A stretch of DNA of 64,000 nt. Source: Tillandsia leiboldiana. Its lineage: Eukaryota; Streptophyta; Magnoliopsida; Poales; Bromeliaceae. Each line of letters opens with the position of its first letter. The stretch's first letter is position 1. Shown here piece by piece: positions 31,676 to 43,204 of the stretch. The position numbers and the translations under genes were made by a program. The notes beneath the pieces are model-generated. The model was not told where the DNA came from, did not search any database, and was given only the letters and a program-made list of their open reading frames with translations. The DNA lies in NCBI GenBank assembly GCA_029204045.2, contig JAQNDB010000516.1:1-64000 (forward strand). Reading direction: 5' to 3'.

Positions 31676-33997
31676 TGTCACGCCCTCGGGGGTTTTTGAG
31701 TCTTTCAAAGCGGAACATTGCGTGTATTATTTTTTTTTCTTAACAAGGTAACTTAAACCTCATCCGCGGTGCGTGCCAGACCGCCACATACACAAATTCT
31801 CTCTACCCACGGACAGAGTCTCCTTTGTATATGCACGGCGTCTCATTTACAACATCATACATCATACATCAACCATCAACCATACAATAGACATACATCG
31901 TCAAACAGAGTACAGTAATTTAACTAATGTTATAAAAGCGGCGTCACCGTTTGGAAAGGATAAAACCAGCAGTTGCAAAACCCGTGCCCACACGGCACTT
32001 CGTTTTGAGAAAACGTTTTCGAAATCATTTGGTTTATCTTGAAAACATGCCGCGTATGAAAGCATCACTAAAAGCATCGAAGAATAAAAGTACACCTCAT
32101 CCACAGCGCTAACAAATACATGTCCACGACTAATATGATCCACAAGCAAATGAACTAATTAAAGCATAAGGAAGACGAGATAAAACCCAAGTATCCTGAC
32201 TACGGTCCTCGCGACGCAGTCTCACCGCCCTCCCGGCTAACGCACCTCGTAACACCTGTCACGGAGTGGGTGTCAGTGACAAACAAAGTAGATGTCTAAT
32301 ATCAATAAGGAATAAGGAGCAAACCAAATACACCGGAACCTTTCGCTAAAACCCTGCACACAATTAAGCTGGGCACCAACCCCAGATTTACCAATTAAGT
32401 TGGGCACCAACCCCAGGGTACCTGTCGGGGAGACTAAAGTCTCCCCTCGTGCGCAAACACCTTTTTGATGCTTTTAACCTCTTCGCGGTGCTGGTGTGCT
32501 ATTTTCAGCGGGCGCGAAGAGGTCCTCACGGCACCCACACCTTTGTGAGGTACACGGGTCAAAAGAAGACCACTTCTCCAAAAAAGTACACCCATGCGGA
32601 GGCCAATCCGCCTGTGTACGTGCAGCATCCGATAACGGATTTGCCGAGATCGGCGTGTAGTGAGCACCACGACCGTAGCCGCTTCAATTGTTAGATAAAA
32701 TACAATTATGCGAAAGGTTAAACTGTCCATCTACTTTGTTAGACAAATTAAGAGCATTTTAATGATGATAGATGCACTTACTGCACTTGTTGCACTTATA
32801 GCAACCGTACCCACCTAGTTGAAGAGAAATCGGAACACCTGAATCCTTCACGCACCCCCGCTGCGCTCCTGGACCTAAAGAAAGTCCGTAAGGATAACTA
32901 TAGTCAAAAACGTGTGCTAACATCCAAAACGTAAAAGACCCAATTTACTCTTTTTGACGGAAAGGTCCAACACCGTCCGGTTCGCCGAAACCGGAAATCC
33001 CGCGCCGCCGTCGTCGACCGCCGGAGCCCCGCGCGGTTCGGAACCGCGCGGCGTGTCTCCGCGGGCGACGCCCACGTGGCGCGGTGTCTCGCGCGGTGTT
33101 GCCCGTGCGGCGGCCGCGTAGTGCCCGCGCGGTTGCGGGTCCGCGCGGGTGCCGCCCGCGCGGCAGCCGCGCGGCGCCCGCGCGGGCACGACCCGCGCGG
33201 AGCCCGCGCGGTGCCCGCGCGGTCCCATCGCCGCTTGCGGCGGGATCGGCCGTCCGCGGTTCCCCTCCGCGCGATGCCCTAGCGGCACCGCGCGCCTCCG
33301 TCGTCCGTTCCGTGCCCTAGCATGACGACGACGACGGCGACGGTGACGGATACGACGGAGAAACCAAGAACTCAACGAAAAGGACGACGGAAAAATCCCA
33401 AATAATTTATAATAATTCTTTTACTAACCGAAGATCGACGGGGAGGTTGTCCGGTCGCGTTCTTGCCTTCGGTTCGATGTCCGGGAAGATCGGGCTCCTT
33501 CTCCTTTCCCTTTCTTTCGGCTAGGGTTCCGTCTTTTCCTTTTTTGCTTTCTTTCTCTCCTCACCGGTTAGGGTTTTATTTTTCTTTTCTTTTCTTTCCG
33601 ATAATCGGGATCCCTTATATAGCTCGTATTATATCTTTAATTAATTTGCTCTTTAATTCGTACGTAAGAAATTTTATTTTCCGTCATCGGATAATTAATT
33701 AACTAATTAATTATCCCCTACGAGATAACCCACCATATCTCTAACGGGTGAAAGATATTTTGCACGGATTCCGATGCATGACTAATCACTGTATCACTCG
33801 GAATTCCGTTCCGGGAGATCCCGATATCGGATTTCAGATCCGATCGCACCGTCGGCCTTCTTTTTCCGCGCTCTATCGCAGAAAAATACCAGCACCACAC
33901 ACTGGCCAACTTTTAAGAATTGAATAATTTTATTTCACCTAAAGGCTTAAATGACTATATGTGAGTCAAAAATACCCCTAAGGGCCGGATCACTACA
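31676..33997 (-). repeat. 5' LTR of element J
   Basis: 2,322 bp, near-identical to 24056-26639 except for the missing 64-bp units and scattered single changes. TATA box at 33613-33623. Confidence 0.95.
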
Positions 33998-34002
33998 GGC
34001 GC
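33998..34002. other. Target-site duplication GGCGC of J (mate 24051-24055)
   Basis: Exact 5-bp duplication on both sides of the element, showing a clean single insertion. Confidence 0.9.
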
Positions 34003-34761
34003 CCTGCACGGCGCCCAGGTCCGTGCGGCGCCCCCGTGGCGGCGGCGTGCGGCCGACCGTAGGGTCCCGCCTCCTTCGTGCGACGATCCGTCTCAACCTA
34101 CCCTAGAATTAAATGCAGTAAAAAAAACAAATAATTAAATAAAGACTCACCGATCTCGGCGTTCCCGATCCGCCGATGGAGAAGGAGGAATAGGAAAGGT
34201 TCGCCCCGCGCTTGCTTGCCGGATTCCTTGGGGTGAGCGATCGTTTCCCCCTCTCCTTGATCACCTCCGCCTGGTCCTCGGTTCCGCCGGTAGAAGGGAG
34301 GAGATTTTTGGGAAAAGGGTTCCGCTTCCTCGTTCCTTGTGACCTACGCTCAGGGCAAGAAGGAGGAAAAATAATACCCTAACCCAAGTCGCAACTTAGA
34401 AGAAAAGGATCGGGCTAACAAAGGAAGTGGGGGTAGCCCAAACCTAATTCCCCAAAGCCAAATAATTAGTCGACTTGGGTGCGAACCAGGGTCCGGTCTG
34501 CCTCGGTAATTGTGTAAGTCGCCTGAACCGTACTAAAACTTCCGGAATTTATTTCGGGAGAATCCGGAGTCGGAAACCAAAAACGATCGCGTCGCCGATC
34601 TCCGTTTCACGAGCTTTATTTTTCAAAAATACCCGCGAGCCCCGACGGTCTGCCCAGAAAACACGAAAAACATAAGTCACCCCCGGACCCCTTAGTCGAA
34701 AAGCGGTTCAATAAAATTCAAAAGAAGGTCCAGAACGACAAATAAACCCACGGTTACTACA
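34003..34761 (-). repeat. 3' LTR of element I, right part
   Basis: Continuation of 22267-24055 after J. It contains the end of the GC-rich array and the block CTTCCGGAATTTAT shared with the solo LTR, and ends GGTTACTACA at 34761 next to the PPT-like tract of I. Confidence 0.85.
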
Positions 34762-34798
34762 CCACTCACCTCTTAAAAATGAGTTTTGTCCCCGAAAC

Positions 34799-37700
34799 TC
34801 AATCCTGGTTCGCGGTGAAAAGATAGGGGTAGACCTCCCGCATCTTTGACTCCAGCTCCCACGTCGCTTCCCGCTCCTCGTGGTTGCTCCAGAGCACCTT
34901 TACGTAGGGGATGGCTCGGTTTCGCAGCGTCTTGCTCTCTCTTGCTAGTATTCGCACCGGGGTTTCCTCGAAGCTTAGGTCCTCCTTCAGTTCGAGTGTC
35001 GAGACGTCCAGGACATGCGATGGGTCGGGGAGGTATTTCTTGAGCATCGAGACGTGGAACACGTCGTGGACCTGGTTGAGGTTCGGTGGTAGGGCAAGGC
35101 GGTAAGCCACTGGGCCAATGCGCTCCAGGATCTCGAACGGCCCCACAAACCGCGGGCTCAGCTTGCCCTTCAACCCGAACCGCTTGATTCCTCTGGACAG
35201 TGAGACCCGCAGAAAAACGCGTTCTCCCACCTGGAATTCTAGGTCGCGGCGTCTCCGATCCGCGTAGCTCTTTTGTCGACTCTGGGCGGTCAGTAGGCGC
35301 TTCCTAATGAGGCGTACTTTCTTTTCAGTTTCCTCCACCAAGTCGGGTCCCAAGAACTTCCGTTCTCCTAAGTCGTCCCAACAGATCGGGGATCGGCAGC
35401 GTCTGCCGTATAAGGCCTCGTAGGGTGCCATCTGGATGCTGGCCTGGTGGCTGTTATTGTAGGCGAATTCGACGAGGGGCAGGTAACGCTCCCAACCGAC
35501 CCCCCAGTCTAGTACACAGGCTCGCAGCAGGTCCTCCAGCGTCTAGATCACTCGCTTTGACTGTCCGTCCGTCTGCGGGTGGAAGGCCGTGCTGAACTGT
35601 AGTTTGGTCCCCAAGGCCTGCTGTAGGCTCTGCCAAAACTTCGAAACAAAGCGTGTGTCTCTATCCGATGTGATCGATGCCGGCACTCCATGCAGTCTCA
35701 CAATCTCGCTGAGGTAGACTTGAGCCAACCGCTCTCTGGTCCAGGTTGTGTGAATGGGCAGGAAGTGCGCGGACTTGGTTAGCCGGTCAACAATGACCCA
35801 GATTGCGTCATGCCCCTGCTGTGAACGTGGGAATCCAGTGACGAAGTCCATGGTGATCTGATCCCACTTCCACTCCGGCACCGGTAAGGGCTGTAGCTTT
35901 CCCGCCGGCCGCTGATGCTCTGCCTTTATCTGCTGGCAAACCAGGCAATGCGCAACATGATGAGTCACATCCCCCTTCAGCTTGGGCCACCAGAAAGTCT
36001 GCTTGAGGTCCCTATACATCTTCGTGCCCCCCGGGTGTGCCGCATAAGGGGCGCGGTGTGCCTCAGCTAGGATTTCCTCCTTCAATTCCGGGGTATCCGG
36101 CACGCAGATCCGCCCGCGGAACCGTAGAGTGCCGTCGTCTTCCACTGAAAAGTCACCTTCTTGATCCGGCGAAATCTTGTCTCGTACGAGCTGTAAGTGC
36201 GAGTCCGCCTGCTGTCCCTCTCGAATTCTCTCGAATAGCGTCGGCTTTACCACCAAAGCCAACAGTTGTGCAACCGTGCCCATTGTTACCACCTCCAACT
36301 TCAATCATGAGAATTCCGCGATCAAGGTGCTCTGCTCAGTTATCGCGCGTGCCGTGGTCTCTTCAGGTTGCCCCTTCCTGCTCAAAGCGTCTGCCACTAC
36401 GTTTGCTTTCCCGGGGTGGTACTGGATTGTTAAATCGTAATCCTTCAATAGTTCAAGCCACCGCCTCTGCCGCAAGTTTAGTTCCTTTTGGGTGAACAGG
36501 TACTTAAGACTTTGGTGGTCAGAAAAAACGTTACAGTGGACACCAAAGAGGTAGTGTCTCCATAACTTCAGAACAAAGACCACTGCAGCCAGTTCCAAAT
36601 CGTGTATCGGGTAATTCTTTTCGTAATCCTTCAGCTGCCTGGAAGCATAGGCTATTACTTTTCCCTGTTGCATCAATACACCCCCAAGGCCGATCCTCGA
36701 TGCGTCGCAGTACACCTCATAGTCCTCTCCGGGTGTTGGTAGTACAAGAATTGGTGCCCTGGTTAGCCTTCTTTTGAGTTCTTCGAAGCTCTCCTGGCAT
36801 TGTGTCGACCACACAAACTTTTCTCCTTTCCTAGTCAACCAGTTCAGAGGGGCGGCTATCTTCGAGAAGCCCTCGACAAAACGTCGGTAGTACCCAGCCA
36901 GGCCCAAGAAACTGCGGATCTCCGTTACCGTAGTTGGCGGCTGCCAGGCTGTTACGGATTCCACCTTCTTGGGATCCACGGCGATTCCTTTTGCCGAGAT
37001 CACGTGCCCTAAAAAGCCCACCTCGCGTAGCCAGAATTCGCACTTCTCGAGCTTAGCGAACAACTCGTGGTCCCTGAGGGTCTGGAGGATCATTCGTAGA
37101 TGTTGCTCGTGCTCCTCGTCAGTGGGTGAATAGATCAGTATGTCGTCGATGAAGACCACCACGAACCGGTCTAGGAAAGGCCTGAACACTCGGTTCATCA
37201 TATCCATGAAGACCGCGGGGGCGTTCGTAAGCCCGAAAGGCATAACCGTAAATTCGTAGTGGCCATACCGGGTCCGGAATGCGGTCCTTGGAATATCTTC
37301 GTTCCGAACCCGAAGCTGGTGGTAGCCCGATTGCAGATCAATCTTTGAGAAGACCGTCGCTCCTCGTAGCTGGTCGAAGAGGTCGTCAATTCTGGGCAGG
37401 GGGTACTTATTCTTCACCGTCACCTTGTTTATTCCCCTGTAGTCGATGCAGAGTCGCAGACTTCCATCTTTCTTCCGCACAAAGAGCACCGGTGCGCCCC
37501 AGGGTGACACACTCGGTCTGATGAACCCTTTGTCCAAGAGATCCTCCAGCTGCGCCTTAAGCTCCTTCAACTCCGCGAAAGCCATTCGGTACGGCGCCTT
37601 CGTGATCGGCTGCGTGCCCGGTAGCAGTTCAATTGAGAACACCACCTCCCGCTCAGGGGGCATCCCGGGCAGCTCCGACGGAAAAACATCGGGAAAATCC

Positions 37701-38456
37701 CTTACCACTGGGATGTCTGCCGGTGTCCCCGAGGGTCGGGCGATTAAGTCCACAGACGCCAGATAGGCCACACACCCGCCCTCTACCTGTCTCCGGGCTC
37801 GTGCCGCTGAGATGACCACTGGGAAGGAGGTGCTCTTGCACGCCAGATACACATTTTTAGGGAAACTTGGTTCTTGTAGTTGCACCATCCGCTTCTCGCA
37901 GTCGATAAGCACTTGGTACCTTGAGAGCCAATCCATGTCCAACACCACGTCGTACTCCTTCAGGGGGATTACCACCAAATCCCAAGGACAAGGCAGTCGC
38001 CCTAGTTTAATCGGGCAGGTGGCCACCAAACTGGTCGCCTCCAGTGTCCCACCCGCCGTCTGGACCGTCAATCGGTTTTGGAGGGGTGTCTCCCCGAGGT
38101 CATGCATGAACACGTAATCACAAGAAATGAACGAGTGTGTTGCTCCGGTATCAAAGAGGGTTCTAGCTCGGGAATTTGAAACAGAAGTAATACCTGCAAG
38201 CACGTCCTCCGGCCTGTCCGTCTCTTGGTGGGTCATTGAATAAACTCGTCCGCCCGGTTGAGGCTGCCTTGTCTCCTCGCGCCGCGATGCCGGGGGCCTA
38301 GAGGTCGACCCCATAGGAGCTTTCCCCCGCCCGGAAAGCTGTGGCGAAGGCGTGGATGCGGCAGAAGAAGCTGGTCCCATGTCAAGAGGGCAGTTGCGGC
38401 GAAAGTGCCCCTGCTTGCCGCAGCGGAAGCAATGATCGACTCTCTGAGGGCAATCC
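34799..38456 (-). pseudogene. I pol: zinc knuckle-protease-RT-RNase H-integrase-chromodomain, two stops
   Basis: Minus-strand pol. From 38456: CCHC knuckle (CFRCGKQGHFRRNC, about 38395-38435), a Ser/Pro-rich linker, protease with FDTGATHSF (about 38135-38160), RT with FIDDILIYS (about 37130-37160), RNase H with YCDASRIGLGG (about 36680-36720), TGA at 36305-36307, integrase HHCC and DDE core, TAG at 35543-35545, then 35542-34799 with the integrase end and chromodomain-like C-terminus. The TGA matches CGA in J and the TAG matches CAG in G. Otherwise open; the upstream gag is lost to the Copia D insertion at 38457. Confidence 0.9.
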
Positions 38457-38785
38457 TGTTACGGCTTTTTGGTATTGGCATATTTCGTGAGTCAAGTCAG
38501 TGAGTTGAGTCGGAGTCTTAAAGGGATCAAATTGTCAATCAGCAATCAAAGACTTAGAGAAGGTTCAACAAGAGCTCAAGTTGACACTCTGTGTCTTGAG
38601 TCTTGAAGATTGAAGATGAAGAATTGTGGATCAGTTACATCAATCTCAAGAAGAAAGTATTCAAAAGGATCAGGTATGTTTAACTAAATAATTGTGGTGA
38701 TCCGAATACTTTCTTATAGTGTAGAAACACTTGGATAAATTTTTAATTGCATAAAAATCAAAAACTGGACATGGGACATGTTCAG

Positions 38786-39083
38786 GATCCGGATCAAACC
38801 TTGCAATCCGGATCCCGAAGGGTACTTGTTCATTGGCAATTTCAATCCGGATCCTAGGCCATTCCGATCCGGATCCCGAACATGGGACTTTGCTGAATTG
38901 CATGAACGATCCGGATCGGACCTTGCAATCCGGATCCCGAACCCTTGGTTTTCTGGAATCGTCAATCTCGTTACGACGATCCGGATCGCAGTAAATCCGA
39001 TCCGGATCGCCGTCCTGAAAATTTCCAGATAAGGTATGTTTTTGATTCTTATCTCTTTCCAAAGGTTTCTAAACTATAAATAG
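38786..39083 (+). promoter_or_regulatory. GATCCGGATC array and TATA box (Copia D LTR)
   Basis: Eight copies of (G/A)ATCCGGATC between 38786 and 39008, followed by CTATAAATAG at 39074-39083. Spacing and order match Copia A although surrounding bases differ. Confidence 0.75.
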
Positions 39084-39334
39084 ACATTTACGGTTTCTCA
39101 AAAACGTGGGTGCTACGGCCGATCAATTTCTAAAACACTTGAGAGCAACCCTAGAGGCTAGGTTTTTATCGATCTTCTTTATAGCCTCTTTTAGGTCAAT
39201 TCGACGGTTCTTTGAAGAACATATCTTTTGTCGAATTGATCTAATCTTTGCTTAGAGATTTTTCCCATGGATCTTCATTGATAATCTAAGCAAAGGATCA
39301 CCATTGAAGTCAATATTCTTATCGACTGAGTTTG

Positions 39335-39437
39335 CGTCGTGGATTCGACGTGGCATCGTGGATTCGGTGTGCTAAAGGCGTTTCGTGGATTCGAAACGTG
39401 TGCTCGTGGATTCGAGTGGCGTTCGTGGATTCGAACG
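39335..39437 (+). repeat. Hairpin array with constant loop GTGGATTC (Copia D leader)
   Basis: Five copies, loops starting at 39339, 39358, 39385, 39406 and 39425. All five have pairing arms: CGTC/GACG, CATC/GGTG (one G-U), GTTTC/GAAAC, GCTC/GAGT (one G-U), CGTTC/GAACG. Stem sequences differ from those of Copia A while the loop is identical. Confidence 0.85.
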
Positions 39438-39462
39438 TGTGCAGTGGACGTGCAAACGGTGG

Positions 39463-39668
39463 AGCGCAAGGTCCGAAGAAATTGAAGGAGGGGTTAAATC
39501 CGTGGAGACGGTAATCACCTTGTTATTCTTCCTTTCTTAGGGGATTGTTATTGCGTGGACATCCAACCGGTCAGCGCAAGGTCCGAAGAAGCTGAAGGAG
39601 GGGTTGAGTCCGTGGAGTCGGTAATCACCTTGTTATTCTTCTATTCTTAGTGGATTGTTATTGCGTGT
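39463..39668 (+). repeat. 110-bp tandem duplication in U5 of Copia D
   Basis: Two copies, starting at 39463 and 39573, of a segment beginning AGCGCAAGGTCCGAAGAA and ending TTGTTATTGCGTG. A has a single, diverged version of this segment. Confidence 0.75.
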
Positions 39669-39861
39669 TGGTCCCGTGGTTTTTCTCCTGGATTGGAGTT
39701 TCCACGTATATCTCGGTGTGCTGTTTTTTATTTCCGCATTGGTTTTTATTTTGCACTGAGATTTGGTTTTATAAGTATTACACCTATTCACCCCCCCTCT
39801 AGTTGTTTGATAGTACCTATTTAGATCCTTGTGGATCCTTAATATTATAAAAACCAACAAG

Positions 39862-39873
39862 TGGTATCAGAGC
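39862..39873 (+). other. Primer-binding site, tRNA-iMet (Copia D)
   Basis: TGGTATCAGAGC two bases after the LTR end. Confidence 0.95.
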
Positions 39874-39893
39874 GGGTTTTAGGTTTATCTATC

Positions 39894-40384
39894 ATGTCGG
39901 GTGAAAGTGGTAATATTTATAGACCTCCTCTTTTTGATGGGACTAATTATGCTTATTGGAAAGTGCGGATGAGAGCTTTTCTCATCGCAATTGATGAGCG
40001 GGTATGGCAATCCGTGGAATACGGTTGGGTGCATCCTGTTGAGGAAGTAGGAAATTCTACTACCCCAAAACCTCACTCTAGATGGTCCAAAGAGGAATTT
40101 GAAAGATCTTCTTACAATGGGAAAGGTATGAACGCTTTATTTAATTCTCTTTCCTCGACTGAGTTCACACGAATTTCCGCGTGTGAAACCGCGAAGGAAA
40201 TTTGGGATATTCTTAAAATTACACATGAGGGTACTAATCTTGTAAAAATTCAAAAGCTCCAGATGCTTACAAGTCAATTTGACTCTATTCATATGGAAGA
40301 GCATGAATTGTTTACAGATTATTATTACACTAGACTTCAAGATGTAATTAATACATGTGCTAATTTAGGAGAAAAGATCCCGGA
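39894..40384 (+). pseudogene. Copia D gag N-terminus, truncated
   Basis: ATG at 39894, 21 bases after the PBS. An open frame of about 164 codons carries the Copia Gag N-terminal block (FDGTNYAYWKVRMRAFL), a helix-rich capsid part and the THEGTNLVKIQKLQML segment, ending at LGEKIPD where the Gypsy E LTR begins. Unlike A, no frameshift is present, so it gives a reference for the broken gag of A. Zinc knuckles and pol are missing. Confidence 0.85.
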
Positions 40385-43169
40385 TGTCACGCCCCCGGGG
40401 GTTTTTGAGTCTATCAAAGCGGAAAATCGTGTGTATCTTTTTTTTTCTTCTTAACAAGGTAATTTAAACCTCATCCCCGGTGCGTGCCAGACCGCCACAT
40501 ACACAAATTCTCCCTGTCCGCGGACAGAGTCTCCTTTGTATATGCACGGCGTCTCATTTACAACCACATACAACAATCATCAACCATCAACCATACAATA
40601 GACATTCAACATCAAGCGGAATATTAAAGCGGCATCAATGTTTAGAAAGGATAAAGCCAGCAATTGCAAAACCCGTGCCCACACGGCACTTCGTTTTGGG
40701 AAAACCCTTTTCGAAATCATTTGGTTTATCATGAAAACATGCCGCATGAGAAACATCATCAAAAGAACCAAACTATAAAAGTACAACTCATCCACAGTGC
40801 TAAATACTACATGTCCACGAATATTACTACCCGCAAGCAAATTAACTAAAATAAGCGTAAGAGAATTGAGATAATAACCATAACCAAGTGTTCTGACTAC
40901 GGGCCTCGCGACGCAGTCTCAACAATCTCCCGGCTAACGCCCCTCGTAGCGCCTGTCACGGGGTGGGTAATGTCAGTGACAAACAAAGTAGATGTCTAAA
41001 AGCAATAAGGAATAAGGAGCAAACCGATAACACCAGAACCATTTCGCTAAAACCCTGCACATATTAATTTGGGCACCAACCCCAAAACATTTGTCGGAGA
41101 GACTAAAGTCTCCCCTCGTGCGCAAACACCTACTTTGATGCATTTACCCCTTTCGCGGTGCTGGTGTGCTATTCCCAGCGGGCGCGAAGGGGTCCTCACG
41201 GCACCCACACTTTTGTGAGGATCACGGGTCATAAGAGACCACTCTTCCGGAAAAGTACACCCATGCGGAGGCCAATCCGCCTGTGTACGTGGAGCATCCC
41301 AAAACGGATTTGCCGAGATCGGCGTGTCATGAGCATTGCGACCGCAGCCGCTTCAATTGTTAGATAAAAACACGATTATGCGAAAGGTTAAATTGTCCAT
41401 CTACTTTGTTAGATAAATTGAGAGCACTTTAATGACGATAGATGCACTTACTGCACTGGCTGTATTTACAGCAACCGTACCCACCTATTTGGAGAGAGAT
41501 CGGAACACCCGAATCTTTCGCGCACCCCCGCTGCGCGTCTGGACCTAAAGAAAGTCCGCACGGATAACTATAGTCAAAAGCGTGTACTAACATCCGAAAA
41601 CACAAGACCCACTTTACTCTTTTCGACGGGAAAGTCCAACAAAACTCAATCCTCAATCGGTAGCCCACTCGGGACGTCCCTGGTTAGACCAAGAAGGCCC
41701 CGACGGCGGAAATGATGAGAAAAGAGACCCGACGGCGCGCCCCCGACGATTTCGTCGAGGCGCGGAGCGTCGGCGAAATTAGCACCCGACATAATAAAAT
41801 AATGACCAAGAAGGTCCCAAGTGGCCATGCCAAGGAAGCCACGGAAATAACGATCCCAACGGCGAAAACGGCGCTCAAAACGGTGGAAAAACGGACCCAA
41901 ACGGAGCCACCGAACTTTGGGCTGTCGGGTGGTGCACAGGGCAGGCGCGGACCGGGTTTACAGCATCGGCGGCCGCGCGGAATGCGCCGGGTGCACGCAG
42001 GAAGCGTGCACCGCGCATTCTGGGCCGGGCCGGTGCACAACACGAGCGCGCACCGGGCTCACGGCCGCACGGGCCTCCGGCACACACCGGGTGCACGCTG
42101 TTGCGTGCACCGCGCCTGAGCGGGCTGGGCCGGCGCACGAAAGCGTGCGCCGGGTCTGCGGCTTCCGCGCCTTGGGGCGTGCGCCGGGTGCACGCTCTGG
42201 CCCGTGGACCGCGGGCTGAGGAACCCGTACGGGGTGAACAGTAATGCCCTTTTTTTGGTTTTCTTCTCCGTTTTCGCTCCCGTTTCGCGATTTCTTCTCC
42301 GTTTTCGCTCCCGTGCGACTCCGGCGAAGACCCCGCGACCATGGTAACGACGGCGGCGGCCTCCCGTTTCACAACGGTGGCGGCGGCCTCCCGTTAACCC
42401 ACTACGTTCCAATGGGACATCCCCAAAAATTCCCGAATAAATACACGATAATTCTAATGACTAAACCAACGATCGACGAACAACCAAAACGTCGATCGGA
42501 GGTCCGATAACAAGAACCCGATTAAAAACCACCAAGAACTCAACGAAAGAGATGACGGAAAAATCCCAAATAATTTAAATAAATTATTTTACTAACCGAA
42601 GATCGACGGGAAGGTTGTCCGGTCGCGTTCTTGCCTTCGGTTCGGTGTCCGGGAAGATCGGGCTCCTTCTCTTTCTCCTTTCCCTTTCTTCCGGCTAGGG
42701 TTCCGTCTTTTCTTTTTTTTTTTTTCCCTTCTCTCCGATTAGGGTTTTTATTTTCTTTTCTTTTCCTTTCCGATACTCGGGATCCCTTATATAGTCTTAC
42801 TTTACCTTTCATTAATTCCTCTTTAATTCGTACGTAAGAGGATTAATTAATTTTCCGTCTGGGATAATTAATTAACTAATTAATTATCCCCCACGAGATA
42901 AACCACCTTATCTCTAACGGGTGCAAGATATTTAGCACGGATTCCGTTGCACGACTAATTACCATATCACTTTGGATCCCGTTCAGGGGGTTCCCGATAT
43001 CGGATTTCAGATCCGATCGCGCCGTCGGCTTTCTTTTTCCGCGCTCTATCGCAGAAAAATACTAGCATCTCACAATGGCCAATTTCAAGAATTGAATAAT
43101 TTTATTTCACTTAAAGGCTTAAATGACTATACGTAAGTCAAAAATACCCCGAAAGGCCGGATCACTACA
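40385..43169 (-). repeat. 3' LTR of element E
   Basis: 2,785 bp. Left end TGTCACGCCC, right end GATCACTACA. TATA (sense) at 42784-42794, GC-rich segment 41935-42240, conserved motifs at 40954-40981 and 41265-41280, hairpin at 41068-41086. Confidence 0.95.
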
Positions 43170-43204
43170 CCACTCACACTTTATAAAAAGTTTCGTCCCG
43201 AAAC

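Larger units (their letters stand above)
24056..33997 (-). mobile_element. Gypsy element J, complete with TSD (Tekay-like)
   Basis: 9,942 bp, minus strand, both LTRs, PBS, gag and pol, flanked by GGCGC (24051-24055 and 33998-34002). LTR sequences are near-identical apart from a ~260-bp length difference in a GC-rich repeat. The coding region has a gag frameshift and three in-frame stops, so it is not autonomous as read. Confidence 0.95.
22267..38456 (-). mobile_element. Gypsy element I (Tekay-like), 3' LTR plus pol, 5' part lost
   Basis: Minus strand. The 3' LTR (22267-24055 and 34003-34761) is split by element J; pol follows from 34799 to the zinc knuckle at 38456, where Copia D begins. The 5' LTR, PBS and most of gag are not in the window. 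The 5-mer left of the LTR is GCGCT; its mate cannot be checked. Confidence 0.85.
38457..39859 (+). repeat. 5' LTR of Copia D
   Basis: 1,403 bp, TGTTACGG to CCAACA, a clearly diverged relative of the A LTRs but with the same layout: motif array, TATA box, hairpin array, PBS. Confidence 0.9.
38457..40384 (+). mobile_element. Copia element D, 5' LTR plus gag start
   Basis: Plus-strand Copia inserted in the zinc knuckle of element I. 5' LTR, PBS and the first 164 codons of gag are present; the rest is absent where Gypsy E begins. Left flank 5-mer AATCC; no 3' end to compare. Confidence 0.85.
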
